DNA of 64,000 bases from positions 2,230,422 through 2,294,421 of the forward strand of contig NZ_CP047943.1 of NCBI RefSeq assembly GCF_014279595.1, in the 5' to 3' direction. The translations under genes and the position numbers were made by a program. Shown in pieces: positions 26,915 through 39,283 of this stretch (the first letter of the stretch is position 1; each line of letters opens with the position of its first letter). The notes beneath the pieces were generated by a model. That model ran no database searches. It was not told the origin of the DNA and saw only the letters and a list, made by a program, of their open reading frames with translations. The stretch comes from Synechococcus sp. RS9909 (GTDB lineage: Bacteria > Cyanobacteriota > Cyanobacteriia > PCC-6307 > Cyanobiaceae).

Positions 26915-29497
26915 TTGCCAGCACCGCCAACGGCACCCCTGCCGATTGACCCCCTGCTGCCAGAGCTCCGGCAGGCGTTGCCAGAGGGCGCCACCGTTCT
27001 GCTCCAAGCCCCTCCCGGTGCAGGCAAAACCACCAGGGTTCCCCTGGCCTTACTGGGTGCCATTCCAGGTATCGCCGGCCTGGAGGGCAGCCTTGTGATG
27101 CTCGAACCACGACGGTTGGCCACCAGAGCTGCGGCCGCGCGCCTGGCCGATCACCTGGGGGAACCGGTCGGCGAACGCATCGGCTACGCCGTGCGCCACG
27201 AACAGAAGCGCTCCAGCCGCACCAGGGTGGAAGTGGTCACCGCAGGGCTGTTTCTTCGTCGCCTTCAGGCCGATCCGGAGCTGGAGGGCATCGACTGCGT
27301 GGTTTTTGATGAGTTCCATGAGCGCGGTCGCGACAGCGACCTGGCCCTGGCCCTGGTGCGCGATGCCCGCGACCTGGTGCGACCGGATCTGCGTCTGGTG
27401 TTGATGTCGGCCACCCTGGATCTGGGTGCCCTCGCAGGCCGCCTGCCCAACGCCACACTGCTCTCCAGCGAGGGCCGCGCCTACCCCGTCGACACCCATC
27501 ACCTGCCCCCCCGGCCACAGGAACCGCTCAACCGCACGGTGCTTCGGGCCCTGGAGACCCATGCCCTGCCCCTGCTCGACAGCCAGCCCCCAGCCGGCCT
27601 GGGCGCCCCAACCGTGCTCGTGTTTCTGCCGGGGCTGCGGGAGATCGAGCAATGCCGCAGGCTGATCGACACCAGCTCCAGCCTGGAGCACTGGGAGGTC
27701 TGCAGCCTCCATGGCCAACAGTCACTCGAGCGCCAGGCCGCAGCCTTGCGTCCCTGCCCATCACGGTGGGCCGGAAGGATCGTTCTGGCTACGTCGATCG
27801 CCGAAAGTTCCCTGACCCTCAACGGCGTGAGGCTGGTGATCGACAGCGGCCTCAGCCGCCGCAGCCGCTACGACCCCGGCACCGGCATGGAAGGCCTGGA
27901 AACGGTGCCCGCCAGCCTGGCCAGCGCCGAGCAGCGACGCGGGCGGGCCGGCCGACAGGCTCCGGGCCGGTGCGTGCAGCTCTGGTCACCAGCTGAACAG
28001 CAGCGCCGACCGGCACAGGATCCACCGGAGCTGCTGCGCACCGATCCCCAGCCCCTGGTGCTGGACCTGGCGCTGTGGGGAGCCGGCCTGGGGGACAACC
28101 TGACCTGGCTGGATCCACCACCAGCCCCCGCCCTGCGCGAGGGACGCCAACAGCTGATCGACCTGGGCGTCCTGGAGGCCAACGGCCTCTGCAGCCCCCT
28201 CGGCCGTCAGCTCGCCCGGCTGGGAACCCATCCTCGCCTGGGCCTGGCGCTGCTGCAGGCCCGTCACTGGCACTGCAGTCCTCTGGGAGCCGACCTGGCA
28301 GCCCTTCTCAGCGAACGCGATCCCCTGAACCCCCAGGACCACGGCAGCGATCTCGGCGCCCGCCTGCACTGGCTCACCGACCGCAACGGGGAGCGCCAGA
28401 GCGCGGTCCGCAAGCTCAGCCACCAACTGCTGCGCCAGCTGGATGCCCTGCCCCCCCTCCTGAGCAGCGGGCCGCTGGAGCGTTGGGGCGACACCCCTGA
28501 CACCTCCAGCCGGGAGGAGCTGGCCGCCTTGCTGCTGGCTACCGCCTTCCCGGGATGGATCGCCCTGCCGCGCCCCGGCCAGCCAGGCCGCTACCTGCTG
28601 CGGCAGGGCCGAGGCGCCCAGCTGCCGGCCCACGATCCCCTGCATCAGGCGCAGGCGCTGGCGGTGGCGCGGCTCGATCTGGATGGGGCTGATGCCCGGA
28701 TCCGCCTCGCCTTGCCACTGCCGATGCGCTGGCTGGACCAGCTGGCGCAACGCGAAGGGAGCTGGCAGGAGTCGGTGCGCTGGGATCCGGAGCAGCAACG
28801 GGTGCGCGGCGAACGCTGCTGGCGGCTCGGGGCCCTCACGATCGGCACACCCCAACCCTGTCAAGCCGATGATCACCAGGCCGTCGCCCTGTTGCTGGAG
28901 CGCCTCCAGAGCGACGGCCTGCAGGTTCTGCCCTGGGGGCCACGCAGTGAACAGCTGCAGAAACGCCTGGACCTGATGCAGCAACACAGCGGCTCCCCCT
29001 GGCCCCTGCGCTCGTGGAAGCACCTGGCAGCCCATCCGGCGGCCTGGCTGACCGCCTGCCTGCAGGGCCATCACAGCTGGCACAGCGTTCAGGAATCGGA
29101 GTTGATCCACGCCCTCTGGGGAGACCTGCCCTGGGAGCTGCGCCAGAGCCTCGATCACCACCTCCCGGAGGCGATCACCATCCCCTCCGGTCGCCGGGCC
29201 CATCTGCAGTACCGCGAGGGCGAGGTCTGCCTGGCCGTGAAACTGCAGGAGATGTTTGGCTGTCGTCAGGGGCCGAGGGTGCTGGGCGATCGGATTCCGG
29301 TCACGCTGGAGCTCCTGTCACCTGCGGGTCGCCCCCTGCAACGCACCCAGGATCTCGAGGGGTTCTGGCGCGGCAGTTACCGTGATGTGCGACGGGAGAT
29401 GCGTGGCCGTTACCCGAAACATCCCTGGCCGGAAGACCCGCTCACGGCCGTCGCCAGCACCCGGCCCCAACGCCACCAACGCGGCGATCCGAGCTGA
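26915..29497 (+). CDS. hrpB: ATP-dependent DEAH-box helicase HrpB
   Basis: Superfamily 2 RNA/DNA helicase of the DEAH type with unclear cellular role. The 860-residue protein has motif I APPGAGKTT (32-40), motif II DEFH (132-135, the HrpB variant of DEAH), motif III SATLD, motif V/VI region ending in QRRGRAGRQAPG, then the helicase-associated domain and the HrpB-specific C-terminal domain. TTG is the only sensible start and puts motif I at the family position. No neighbour points to a pathway. Confidence 0.92.
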   Translation: MPAPPTAPLPIDPLLPELRQALPEGATVLLQAPPGAGKTTRVPLALLGAIPGIAGLEGSLVMLEPRRLATRAAAARLADHLGEPVGERIGYAVRHEQKRSSRTRVEVVTAGLFLRRLQADPELEGIDCVVFDEFHERGRDSDLALALVRDARDLVRPDLRLVLMSATLDLGALAGRLPNATLLSSEGRAYPVDTHHLPPRPQEPLNRTVLRALETHALPLLDSQPPAGLGAPTVLVFLPGLREIEQCRRLIDTSSSLEHWEVCSLHGQQSLERQAAALRPCPSRWAGRIVLATSIAESSLTLNGVRLVIDSGLSRRSRYDPGTGMEGLETVPASLASAEQRRGRAGRQAPGRCVQLWSPAEQQRRPAQDPPELLRTDPQPLVLDLALWGAGLGDNLTWLDPPPAPALREGRQQLIDLGVLEANGLCSPLGRQLARLGTHPRLGLALLQARHWHCSPLGADLAALLSERDPLNPQDHGSDLGARLHWLTDRNGERQSAVRKLSHQLLRQLDALPPLLSSGPLERWGDTPDTSSREELAALLLATAFPGWIALPRPGQPGRYLLRQGRGAQLPAHDPLHQAQALAVARLDLDGADARIRLALPLPMRWLDQLAQREGSWQESVRWDPEQQRVRGERCWRLGALTIGTPQPCQADDHQAVALLLERLQSDGLQVLPWGPRSEQLQKRLDLMQQHSGSPWPLRSWKHLAAHPAAWLTACLQGHHSWHSVQESELIHALWGDLPWELRQSLDHHLPEAITIPSGRRAHLQYREGEVCLAVKLQEMFGCRQGPRVLGDRIPVTLELLSPAGRPLQRTQDLEGFWRGSYRDVRREMRGRYPKHPWPEDPLTAVASTRPQRHQRGDPS

Positions 29498-29566
29498 GGG
29501 CGGAGATCCGAACCGCGAACCGGCCACAATGTCTCGCTCGCAACAGTCAAGGCATTTCAATTGTTT

Positions 29567-29574
29567 GTTACATT
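29567..29574 (+). promoter_or_regulatory. GTTACATT, possible half of an HLR1 (RpaB) site
   Basis: High-light-responsive cyanobacterial promoters, including those of hli genes, carry HLR1: two KTTACAWW units spaced by 2 bases. One perfect unit lies 28 bases before the HLIP start. The second unit is poor (TTTCAATT at a 4-base spacing), so the site is suggestive only. It could also be a -10-like element. Confidence 0.35.
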
Positions 29575-29602
29575 GAGCGGGTCCTGGAGCCACTCCAATC
29601 CC

Positions 29603-29749
29603 ATGTCCGACAACGCTCAACCCCGCTTCGGCTTCGTCAACTTCGCTGAAACCTGGAACGGCCGCTTGGCCATGCTCGGCTTCGTGATCGGCCTGGGCAC
29701 CGAACTGCTCACCGGTCAGGGCATCCTCAGCCAGATCGGCCTCGGCTGA
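29603..29749 (+). CDS. hli: high-light-inducible protein (single-helix chlorophyll-binding protein)
   Basis: A 48-residue thylakoid protein that binds chlorophyll and carotenoid and dissipates excess excitation or protects photosystem assembly intermediates. The LHC-type helix contains ETWNGRLAMLGFVIGLGTEL, with the conserved Glu, Asn and Arg ligands. An upstream in-frame start at 29561 is rejected because it reads through the promoter; the ATG at 29603 gives the normal short HLIP. A terminator follows. Confidence 0.92.
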   Translation: MSDNAQPRFGFVNFAETWNGRLAMLGFVIGLGTELLTGQGILSQIGLG

Positions 29750-29775
29750 AGCCTGCCAACGCTGGGCGACTGCCC

Positions 29776-29803
29776 AAGCCCTGCCCGATGGCGGGGCTTT
29801 TTT
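29776..29803 (+). terminator. rho-independent terminator after the HLIP gene
   Basis: AAGCCCTGCC / GGCGGGGCTT stem with a 4-base loop, followed by six T. It lies 26 bases after the hli stop. Confidence 0.88.
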
Positions 29804-29848
29804 ATGGCCGACCCCTCTGCGCGAGAGTGACGCAATCGAGCCTGACCC

Positions 29849-30025
29849 TTGCCACCTCTCTTTGCCAACAATCGCCGCGATGGAGCCCGCCTGCTCAGCA
29901 GCGCCCTGGTGGCCCTGGCGATCTGCGCCACCCAGATCCAGTCCCCTCCCGGACTGATCTTCACCCTTCTCTTCAGCGTCCTCTGCCTGAGCTGGGGCCT
30001 GGCTTACCGACATCTTGAGCGCTGA
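29849..30025 (+). CDS. small two-helix membrane protein, 58 aa, coupled to xseA
   Basis: Starting from TTG at 29849, the frame reads a short hydrophilic amino end (LPPLFANNRRDGAR) then two membrane helices (LLSSALVALAICATQIQS; LIFTLLFSVLCLSWGLAY) and ends in RHLER. The hydrophobic pattern is too regular to be chance. The stop lies inside the xseA amino end (11-base overlap), so the two would be translated together. A competing frame (29788-30018) lacks protein-like composition. No family recognised. Confidence 0.65.
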   Translation: MPPLFANNRRDGARLLSSALVALAICATQIQSPPGLIFTLLFSVLCLSWGLAYRHLER

Positions 30026-31172
30026 CGCACCACCCACCTATACGGTTCAGGAGCTGAACAGCTCGATCGGATCCCTGCTGGAACGGGGCTTTGCGCCACG
30101 GTTTCTCGTGGACGCCACAGTGTCGCGGCCCCAGGTGAAGAAAGGGCATCTCTGGATGACCCTCACCGATGGTGACGCCAGCATCAGCGCCGTGGCCTGG
30201 GCCTCCAAACTGCGTCAGCTGGCCTATGTGCCCGGTGATGGCGAAGGCGTTCGCGTGGTGGGCAAGCTCAATTTCTGGGCGACACGCGCCAGCCTGGCGG
30301 TGCAGGTGCTCGACATCCGCCCCAGCCTGAGCACCGTGCAGCGCCGCTTTGAAGCGGTGCGGGCGCAGCTGGAACAGGAGGGCGTGATCGACCCTGCCCG
30401 ACGTCGCCCCCTGCCGGCCTATCCAAGCCGGATCGCCCTGCTCACCAGCGTCCCCAGCTCAGCCCTGGCCGACATGCTGCGCACAGCGAGGGAACGCTGG
30501 CCCCTCGCCGAGGTGTTGGTGCTGGCGATTCCGGTGCAAGGAGAGGTGGCAGGGCGGATCAGGGAGGTGCTCACACGGCTGTATGCCGCCAGCTCCCGCC
30601 TTGGCATCAAGGCGATCGTGCTCGCCCGTGGCGGGGGAAGCCGCGAGGATCTGATGGTGTTTGATGACGACGCCTTATGTCGTCTGCTGGCCCAGAGTCC
30701 GGTCCCCCTCGTCACCGGCATCGGCCACGAAGACGACCTCACGGTGGCGGATCTGGTGGCGGATCATCGCGCCGCCACGCCAACGGCCGCCATCGTTCGA
30801 CTGTTGCCCTGCCGCAGCCAGGCCCTCGAAGACGTGACACTGCGCCAACGCCGCTGGCGCGATCAACGCCACTGGGTGTTGCTACGGGAGCGCCAACAGC
30901 TGGAACACCGCCAGCAGCAGTGGCTCCAGCACCATCCCAGGATCGTGCTGCAACGAAGGCGCGACCGCCTCGAACAGCGCCTGCAGTTGCTCGCCGCCCT
31001 GGCCCCGAGTCGCTGGCTGGCGCGAGGTTTTGCGATGCTGGAACGCCCGTCTGGAGAGGTCCTGCGCAGCGTGCATGAGGTTGAGCCGGGCGAGTCCCTG
31101 ATCGTCCGCCTCAACGATGGTCGCGTCGACGTACAGGCGACCGCCATTCATGCAAGCGATCGCTCCGCCTGA
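30015..31172 (+). CDS. xseA: exodeoxyribonuclease VII large subunit
   Basis: With XseB forms a single-strand-specific nuclease that degrades DNA from either end. The 385 residues contain an N-terminal OB-fold (YTVQELNSSI, HLWMTLTDGDASISAVAW), the catalytic domain with ALLTSVPSSALADML, VLARGGGSREDLMVFDD and GIGHEDDLTVADLVADHRAATPT, then a coiled-coil arm (about 290-340) that binds the small subunits. The protein is about 60 residues shorter than in E. coli, mainly in the coiled coil. TTG start; xseB follows by 5 bases. Confidence 0.93.
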   Translation: MSADAPPTYTVQELNSSIGSLLERGFAPRFLVDATVSRPQVKKGHLWMTLTDGDASISAVAWASKLRQLAYVPGDGEGVRVVGKLNFWATRASLAVQVLDIRPSLSTVQRRFEAVRAQLEQEGVIDPARRRPLPAYPSRIALLTSVPSSALADMLRTARERWPLAEVLVLAIPVQGEVAGRIREVLTRLYAASSRLGIKAIVLARGGGSREDLMVFDDDALCRLLAQSPVPLVTGIGHEDDLTVADLVADHRAATPTAAIVRLLPCRSQALEDVTLRQRRWRDQRHWVLLRERQQLEHRQQQWLQHHPRIVLQRRRDRLEQRLQLLAALAPSRWLARGFAMLERPSGEVLRSVHEVEPGESLIVRLNDGRVDVQATAIHASDRSA

Positions 31173-31177
31173 AACCG

Positions 31178-31483
31178 ATGCCACGCCGCTCTGCCAAATC
31201 AGCCAACTCAGACCCCTCGCCGGACCCAAGGGAGCAGGAGAATGCCCAGTGGCGGCAGGATGTGGCCAAGCTCTCCTACGAAGAGGCCCTGCAGGCAGCG
31301 GATCTTCTTCTGAGCCATCTCCAGAACGACGACATCCCCCTGGCGGAGCTGGAGCGGGCCCATCGCCGCGGGCAGATCTATCTCGAGCACTGTCACGCCC
31401 TGCTAAGCCAGCTTGAGCAATCCGTGCTGGAGCTTGACAGTGACACCATGGCGGCGAAAGACCCAGCAGACGCAACCGCATGA
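31178..31483 (+). CDS. xseB: exodeoxyribonuclease VII small subunit
   Basis: Small helical-hairpin partner of XseA; several copies bind its coiled coil. The core LSYEEALQAADLLLSHLQ and IPLAELERAHRRGQIYLEHC is typical, flanked by polar tails, total 101 residues. It overlaps the next gene by 4 bases (ATGA). Confidence 0.88.
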   Translation: MPRRSAKSANSDPSPDPREQENAQWRQDVAKLSYEEALQAADLLLSHLQNDDIPLAELERAHRRGQIYLEHCHALLSQLEQSVLELDSDTMAAKDPADATA

Positions 31484-31848
31484 CATCGACTCAACGGCAA
31501 AGCTCCATCCGCCGCTGGATCTACCTCCTGCTCGCGCTGGCCGGAGCCATCCTGCCGTGGCAGGCCAATCTTGAGTTCATCCAAACCCATCCAGGTGGAT
31601 TCGACCTTCTGGCCTTCATTCAGGATGCCGCGATCAATCCAGCGGCCCGCTCCCTCAGTCGAGATCTCCTGATTGCGGCCAGCGCCTTCACCATCTGGAT
31701 CCTTGCCGAAGCCAAACGGCTCCAGGTGAGGGGATGGTGGATCTGTCTGCTTGCCTGTGTCTCGGTCTCCTTTGCCTGCGGAGGACCGCTGTTCCTGTAT
31801 CTGCGCGAACGACGCCTGAGCGAACTGGAGCCAGAACCCCAGCAATGA
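31480..31848 (+). CDS. DUF2834-family membrane protein, 122 aa
   Basis: Three hydrophobic segments (about 13-28, 62-78, 86-105) with the family pattern GGFDLLAFIQDAAINPAARS and FLYLRERRL at the end. DUF2834 members occur in cyanobacteria and other phototrophs; function unknown. Its ATG overlaps the xseB stop, and it is last in the exonuclease operon, converging with the gene at 31881. Confidence 0.82.
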   Translation: MTSTQRQSSIRRWIYLLLALAGAILPWQANLEFIQTHPGGFDLLAFIQDAAINPAARSLSRDLLIAASAFTIWILAEAKRLQVRGWWICLLACVSVSFACGGPLFLYLRERRLSELEPEPQQ

Positions 31849-31880
31849 CCAGCAAGCGGTGAGCCTGTGCAAACTCGGCT

Positions 31881-32213
31881 TCAACCCTCCACATCTTCCG
31901 CCTGCACATCCACGGTCATCGCACTCGCCGGAGCCGAGTCAGGCTCCACCGACGCCGATGTTGAGAGTTCAGCGCCACAGACACGACAGTGCTCCCCAGG
32001 AGAGAAGCTCATCGTCCCGCAGGAAGGGCAAGCCACCATGCGCCGCTGGAGCAGGGTCCAACCAAGCCAACCCAAACCACCGAGGATCAGAGGCAACGCC
32101 AGAAGAAACAACACCACACCACCGACCACATCCAGAAGGGCACGCCCGGCCGGGCTGGGGAGCAGCAACAGCACAAAAACGAGAATCCAGACCAGGGGAG
32201 TGGGGCGAAGCAC
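31881..32213 (-). CDS. membrane protein with a zinc-ribbon, 110 aa
   Basis: Two hydrophobic segments at about 6-20 and 28-50, then CPSCGTMSFSPGEHCRVCG, a C-X2-C...C-X2-C zinc ribbon facing one side of the membrane, then an acidic disordered tail. Not assigned to a family I can name. It lies 33 bases behind the YihY gene on the same strand and may share its transcript. Confidence 0.65.
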   Translation of the reverse strand: MLRPTPLVWILVFVLLLLPSPAGRALLDVVGGVVLFLLALPLILGGLGWLGWTLLQRRMVACPSCGTMSFSPGEHCRVCGAELSTSASVEPDSAPASAMTVDVQAEDVEG

Positions 32214-32246
32214 AAACCGACGCAGCGCAATCCTCAGTGTGGCCGA

Positions 32247-33179
32247 TCAGAAGCGCTTCAAGCGCTGTTTTGCCAGAACCACGCTCCAGCATTGACCGAA
32301 ATAAATCACCACGCCCACCGTCCACACCCAGAGTGTGAGCACGAGCACGCTGCCAATCACCCCATAGGCCTGATAACGGGAACCAAGCGAAAGGATGCTT
32401 CGGCTCACAGCGAGATTGAGCACCGTGAGCAACACACCGATCAAAAAAGAACCTGGAATCAAGGGGCGCAAAGGAACCCGGCGACTGGGCAGAAAAAACT
32501 GCAACAGCAAGGCCATGCCAGCAAAGCCCAAACAGGGCACGACAAACTGACCAAACGAGAGCACAGGAATGCTCCGGAGCGCCTGATCCAGCCAGGGCAA
32601 CCCCTCCAGCGAGCGATGCAACGCCGTGGCGGGAATCATGCGCAGATTGGCGCTGATCTGATCAAGAACGATCAATAGACCAATCAGAATCACCAAAAAG
32701 AACGCCTCCAAACGCACCCGCAGGAACTGAATCACCTGCTGACGCCAAGTAGCCTCCGGGGCTGCATCTGGATAGTAATCAAGCCAGATTCTGTCGGCGC
32801 CACGCTGAAGCGTGAGGTACACATTTCCCGCCGTCACCAACAGAACACCGGCACCCAAAAGACCAGCACCGAACCCTTGCTTGATCAGCTTCTCGAGAGT
32901 GGTCTGGACAATACCGACCGCCATGGGCGGCAAGACTCCAGCGGTGTAATCAACAATCTGCTGATCCAACCCCTCTTGTCGCCCCAAAAACCAGGACGTG
33001 ACTGCCAGGACAATCAGCAGGAGAGGGAAGATCGATTGGAGCGTGTAATACGCAAATGCTGCACTGAGATCGACGCAGTCGCATTCCGCCCAGCGCACAT
33101 AGGCTTGCCACAGCGAACGCACAACTCGCTTCCAGGCAAGCCACCGACGCATCAACTCTGAATCGTCACCACCCTCCAA
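32247..33179 (-). CDS. YihY/BrkB-family inner-membrane protein
   Basis: A six-helix membrane protein of 310 residues. The family hallmarks are present: AFAYYTLQSIFPLLLIV at the first helix, the RGADRIW region after the third helix, and the C-terminal SRYQAYGVIGSVLVLTLWVW. The old name ribonuclease BN is wrong for this family; the function is not known, although transport has been suggested. It begins 25 bases after the rRNA terminator, so it is separately transcribed or reached by read-through. Confidence 0.88.
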   Translation of the reverse strand: MEGGDDSELMRRWLAWKRVVRSLWQAYVRWAECDCVDLSAAFAYYTLQSIFPLLLIVLAVTSWFLGRQEGLDQQIVDYTAGVLPPMAVGIVQTTLEKLIKQGFGAGLLGAGVLLVTAGNVYLTLQRGADRIWLDYYPDAAPEATWRQQVIQFLRVRLEAFFLVILIGLLIVLDQISANLRMIPATALHRSLEGLPWLDQALRSIPVLSFGQFVVPCLGFAGMALLLQFFLPSRRVPLRPLIPGSFLIGVLLTVLNLAVSRSILSLGSRYQAYGVIGSVLVLTLWVWTVGVVIYFGQCWSVVLAKQRLKRF

Positions 33180-33204
33180 CGGTAGCGTTCGCAGCTGCCG
33201 GCAA

Positions 33205-33235
33205 CAAAAAAGCCACCCGCACGGGGTGGCTTTTT
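33205..33235 (-). terminator. terminator of the rRNA operon
   Basis: AAAAAAGCCACCC / GGGTGGCTTTTT is a near-perfect palindrome with a 5-base loop and T-runs on both strands. It sits about 53 bases past 5S on the minus strand and is the natural end of the rRNA transcript. Confidence 0.9.
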
Positions 33236-33287
33236 GCGCAACAGGATGGAATGCTCCGATCCAGTTGCGTTGAAGTGAGAATTGTTT

Positions 33288-33406
33288 TACCTGGCATCGA
33301 GCTATTTTCTCAGGGGGCTACCCCCCAAATATCGTCGCCGCTGCTGCGTTTCACAACCGAGTTCGAGATGGATCGGAGTGGGACCACAGCGCCATGGACA
33401 CCAGGA
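33288..33406 (-). rRNA. rrf: 5S ribosomal RNA
   Basis: The complement reads TCCTGGTGTCCATGGCGCTG at the 5' end and ends GATGCCAGGT, the two ends pairing as the 5S terminal stem; the inner CCCACTCCGATCCATCTCGA is the usual loop B/C sequence. About 119 bases, ends estimated to within 2 bases. Confidence 0.93.
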
Positions 33407-33429
33407 TAGTTTCAATTCTCTAGGGAGTA

Positions 33430-33449
33430 AACCCTGAGAACTGCATAGG
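33430..33449 (-). ncRNA. 3' arm of the pre-23S processing stem
   Basis: In the transcript, CCUAUGCAGUU (33449-33439) plus UCAGGGUU (33437-33430) is complementary to 36600-36619 in the spacer before 23S: 11 pairs, one C-C mismatch, 8 pairs. The arms flank 23S and would bring its ends together for RNase III-type cleavage. Confidence 0.75.
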
Positions 33450-33511
33450 CTCTCGCAACAAACGTTGCGTCATCTGAATTGAATTGAAAGTCTCTCAGGC
33501 AAGAACCAATG

Positions 33512-36379
<2,868 letters not shown>

Positions 36380-36824
36380 AAATTAATCTCCATCATGCTT
36401 GCTGTTGTTGAAAACAGATTCTCGCTGATTCATCACTGAATCAACAATCAAACTCCCACTTGCTCGACACAAGCAGAAGAACATCATGGAGTCTCGGCTC
36501 TTGCTCTAGAATTCACATCCTCTCTTCATTGCCACCCTTGCGGGTCACAAGGCTGAAAGAATGCATCATCCATGAGATGCTTTATTCTTTCCAGACTCAC
36601 CTATGCAGTTGTCAAGGTTCTGCCAGACATCAAATCAAATCATCAAAGCTATCTCGCGATAACGTTGACACTTGATCCGAGCCCAGCATCTTATCAACTA
36701 AAATTCAATTCATCATTGAATCTCAGAATGACAGGAAGCTGGGGTCGCCAGCGGACACATCCAAATCACACGCCAAAATCACTCAACTCCTAAAATCAAG
36801 AAGCTGGGGATCACGTTCGGTCAG
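36380..36824 (-). other. internal transcribed spacer, tRNA-Ala to 23S
   Basis: About 445 bases, AT-rich and without genes. It holds the boxA-like element and the 5' arm of the 23S processing stem (36600-36619), plus local hairpins such as TTGATTCAGTGATGAATCA (near 36420-36440). The last bases (TTTGGTCAAGC) pair with the sequence at the 23S 3' end. Confidence 0.85.
36599..36622 (-). promoter_or_regulatory. boxA antitermination element and 5' arm of the 23S stem
   Basis: On the minus strand this reads CAGAACCTTGACAACTGCATAGG, close to the conserved cyanobacterial spacer boxA (GAACCTTGAAAACTGCATA), where Nus factors bind. Positions 36600-36619 are also complementary to 33430-33449. Confidence 0.75.
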
Positions 36825-36897
36825 TGGAGGTTAGGAGACTCGAACTCCTGACATCCTGCTTGCAAAGCAGGCGCTCTACCAACTGAGCTAAACCCCC
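36825..36897 (-). tRNA. tRNA-Ala (anticodon TGC)
   Basis: A 73-base cloverleaf on the minus strand: acceptor GGGGGTT / AACCTCC, D arm TTAGCTCAGTTGGTAGAGC, anticodon loop TTTGCAA, T arm GGAGTTCGAGTCTCC. CCA is not encoded; the base after the discriminator A is C, then T. Confidence 0.96.
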
Positions 36898-36906
36898 AAC
36901 ACCGAA

Positions 36907-36980
<74 letters not shown>

Positions 36981-37166
36981 AGGAGTCTCATCCCTTTTGG
37001 GGTGTGACCTAGACAAAGTTTAGGAACTAAAAATTGATTCCATCCTCACTTGTATTGCTACAAATTTGATGAACTCAAAGCTGAGGTACCGATCGACCTA
37101 AGGTGACAGGATTTTGACCTAAGAATAAAAATACTCAGGCATCAAAATCATTGTGTGTCTCCCTGT
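36981..37166 (-). other. internal transcribed spacer, 16S to tRNA-Ile
   Basis: About 186 bases without a gene. It contains the 3' arm of the pre-16S stem (37007-37028), a small hairpin near 37035-37065 (ACTTGTATTGCTACAAAT region), and a D1-type segment next to the 16S end (GACCTAAG repeats near 37097 and 37114). Confidence 0.8.
37007..37028 (-). ncRNA. 3' arm of the pre-16S processing stem
   Basis: The transcript reads AGUUCCUAAACUU then UGUCUAGGU. It is complementary to 39010-39037 in the leader: 13 perfect pairs, a 5-base leader bulge, then 9 pairs with one G-U. Confidence 0.8.
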
Positions 37167-38650
<1,484 letters not shown>

Positions 38651-39283
38651 AGATCATTTCCTCTTGCGTCCTGCTCTCTCGAGCAACACACTCAAAATGA
38701 TTTGCATCACCCACAATCATGCACTAAAATGCACAATCGCAGTTGAAGCCTCCTTCTTTTGATAGAAGGGTTCAAAGAGTGCACTTAGAATCTCTCCCTC
38801 GTGACTTTCCAGAATCTCAGATCCGGTTTGTCGCTCCATCATTTCGCACACCGGCAACACAGAAGCTCGTGAAAACTTCCCTGTTGCAGCGAATGACTTC
38901 AACGCAACATAAAATGTTTGACGGGACCTCACACCTTCATCGCTTCTCATCTCATCCACACAGACAAGCCTCTCAGCTCCTCTCGCGGATCAGACGCAAT
39001 GAAAGCGTCAGTTCCTAAACTTTTTGATTGTCCAGGTTCTGCCGTCGCGCTCCCTCCTCAGGAGCGGTGGGCGGTGCGGTCTCTCGCGACCGCTTGTGAA
39101 ACTTACAACACCGGCGGATCGCTCCTCTCGGTCTCGTAAGCACCGATTGACGCAAGCAGCTCTCGCTTCCTCCGCCTCTCGGCTGCGCTTCAGGCCTCAG
39201 CCCCCCGCGCAGTCCAAAACCATAACCCATCAACCACCACACACGCAACCTCACCCCCAAGAGGGCAGCCAACTGGCTTGGTC
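38651..39283 (-). promoter_or_regulatory. rRNA operon leader and promoter region
   Basis: The 633 bases between 16S and the next gene contain no credible CDS. The 5' arm of the 16S stem is at 39010-39037, so transcription must start beyond 39037. A boxA-like CACTCTTTGAACC lies on the minus strand near 38770-38782. Small hairpins are seen near 39049-39065 (GCTCC/GGAGC) and at 39076-39093 (GCGGTC/GACCGC). I cannot name the promoter with confidence; it should be within 39040-39283. Confidence 0.7.
39010..39037 (-). ncRNA. 5' arm of the pre-16S processing stem
   Basis: The transcript reads ACCUGGACA, then AUCAA (bulge), then AAGUUUAGGAACU. It pairs with 37007-37028 on the other side of 16S, as in RNase III-processed precursors. 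Confidence 0.8.

Noticed and set aside
29788-30018. 76-codon plus-strand frame before xseA
   Set aside because: It starts in the HLIP terminator and has Pro/Arg-rich shadow composition; the frame at 29849 has two clear membrane helices.
38717-38959. 80-codon minus-strand frame in the rRNA leader
   Set aside because: It lies in the transcribed leader between the processing stem and 16S, and has no recognisable features.
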